A DNA stretch of 6,173 bases from Acidobacteriota bacterium (GTDB taxonomy: Bacteria; Acidobacteriota; Terriglobia; Acidiferrales; UBA7541). Below are positions 5,598 to 6,173 of the stretch, one piece after another; positions within the stretch are counted from its first letter, which is position 1, and each line of letters begins with the position of its first letter. Made by a program: the position numbers and the translations under genes. The notes under the pieces are model-generated. The model was not told the DNA's origin and searched no databases. It saw nothing but the letters and a program-made list of their open reading frames with translations. The stretch lies in contig PMOP01000102.1 of assembly GCA_003161495.1 (NCBI GenBank), forward strand, positions 1 through 6,173, given 5' to 3'.

Positions 5598-6173
5598 ATG
5601 AATGGTTTGGTGAGGAATGCAGTCGTTATGGGGTTAGCATGCGCCGGTGTTCTGGCCACGTGGGCAAGCGTGCCGGCAATCGCCGCCGATGATGCAGTCG
5701 TGACCGCGGACAAAGCCGTGGTGGCGGCGCTCGCGAAAGGCGATAAAGCCGCCGCGGAAAAATGGCTCGATCCGGATTTCAGCTGGATCGACGCCGAAGG
5801 AATTATGTGGGCCAGGGAAGACTCATTCCGCAGAGGCTTGAAGCCGCTCGTTGCGGCCGGTGACGACGTGAAGATCACCGAGCACAAATACGGCAAGAGC
5901 GTCGTGTGGATCCAATGGAACAAAGACAATAAATATTCGGCGAGATTCTGGGTAAAGCGCCCGGCCGGTTGGAAACTCCTGCACACCACGGAAATTGCGG
6001 CGATGCCCAAGCGGGATTTCCAGACCGTCGAGCCGACTTACGAAATCCCCTGCAATAATCCCTGCAAGGCCGTGCCCTACAAGCCGCTGACGCCGGGAGA
6101 AAAAGCTTCTCTCGACGAATGGCAGACGCAGGAATCGAGCCAGGCAAATTGGGAAATACACGTCGCCGATAAT
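5598..6173 (+). CDS. Exported NTF2-like (DUF4440/SnoaL-type) protein (3' end cut by window edge)
   Basis: The frame from the ATG at 5598 is open for 192 codons to the right edge. Residues 1-29 form a signal peptide: Arg6, a hydrophobic core at 8-25, and an AIA site with likely cleavage after Ala29. The mature part starts ADDAVV. Residues about 36-135 fit an NTF2-like domain: a helix ADKAVVAALAKGDKAAAEKW, then LDPDFSWIDAEG (57-68), then a beta-rich stretch with SVVWIQWN (101-108), YSARFWVKR (113-121) and GWKLLHTTE (124-132). After a linker with Cys152 and Cys156, a second helix-like segment (LTPGEKASLDEWQ, then HVADN) recalls the start of the first domain, so a tandem second domain may follow beyond the edge. 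The molecular function is unknown; family members range from enzymes to ligand-binding or accessory proteins. It lies 173 bases after zwf beyond a hairpin repeat and has its own promoter-like box, so it is probably a separate transcript. Signal peptide and frame are firm; domain naming is moderately sure. Confidence 0.82.
   Translation, partial: MNGLVRNAVVMGLACAGVLATWASVPAIAADDAVVTADKAVVAALAKGDKAAAEKWLDPDFSWIDAEGIMWAREDSFRRGLKPLVAAGDDVKITEHKYGKSVVWIQWNKDNKYSARFWVKRPAGWKLLHTTEIAAMPKRDFQTVEPTYEIPCNNPCKAVPYKPLTPGEKASLDEWQTQESSQANWEIHVADN

Noticed and set aside
5628..5645. Lipoprotein lipobox at Cys15 of the exported protein
   Set aside because: The residues before the Cys are GLA, lacking Leu or similar at -3, and the hydrophobic stretch continues past the Cys to a standard AIA cleavage site.

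Overview
The window is a GC-rich piece of bacterial chromosome with four well-supported genes, one gene cut by each edge, and two structured intergenic repeats. The gene families present, the TTG start and above all the two paired-hairpin repeats suggest a soil bacterium of the Acidobacteriota type. That taxonomic guess is inference only, because the window holds no rRNA or other phylogenetic marker.

Minus strand, positions 1 to 2668: a gene for an FHA-GAF-PP2C (SpoIIE/RsbU-type) serine/threonine phosphatase (893-2668) is followed, in its direction of transcription, by a gene for an alpha/beta hydrolase of the non-heme chloroperoxidase family (744 to 1). The hydrolase gene runs off the left edge before its catalytic histidine. 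The 148-base gap between them could carry a separate promoter for the hydrolase.

Plus strand, positions 2739 to 6173: transaldolase (tal, 2739-3842) diverges from the phosphatase across a 70-base gap. It is followed by glucose-6-phosphate dehydrogenase (zwf, 4033-5424). These two enzymes belong to the non-oxidative and oxidative branches of the pentose phosphate pathway, supplying NADPH and exchanging sugar phosphates with glycolysis. The last gene (from 5598) encodes an exported protein with an NTF2-like (DUF4440/SnoaL type) domain and is cut by the right edge.

Both gaps after the metabolic genes hold a paired-hairpin inverted repeat: 3876-3954 after tal and 5447-5524 after zwf. The two have different sequences but the same plan: a hairpin, a GGTTTT stretch, a short spacer, an AAAAC/AAAAT stretch, and a second hairpin in inverted orientation. 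They look like REP/REPIN-type or MITE-like dispersed repeats that may double as transcription terminators. Each is followed by a TAGAAT box upstream of the next gene.

The coding content is otherwise conventional. I found no convincing evidence of an undescribed defence, mobile or biosynthetic system. The most unusual signals are the two repeats, a His-to-Cys change in the FHA signature, a lysine at the presumed NADP-phosphate position of the G6PDH, and a probable second NTF2-like domain with a Cys pair in the right-edge protein. No gene-free stretch exceeds 300 bases.
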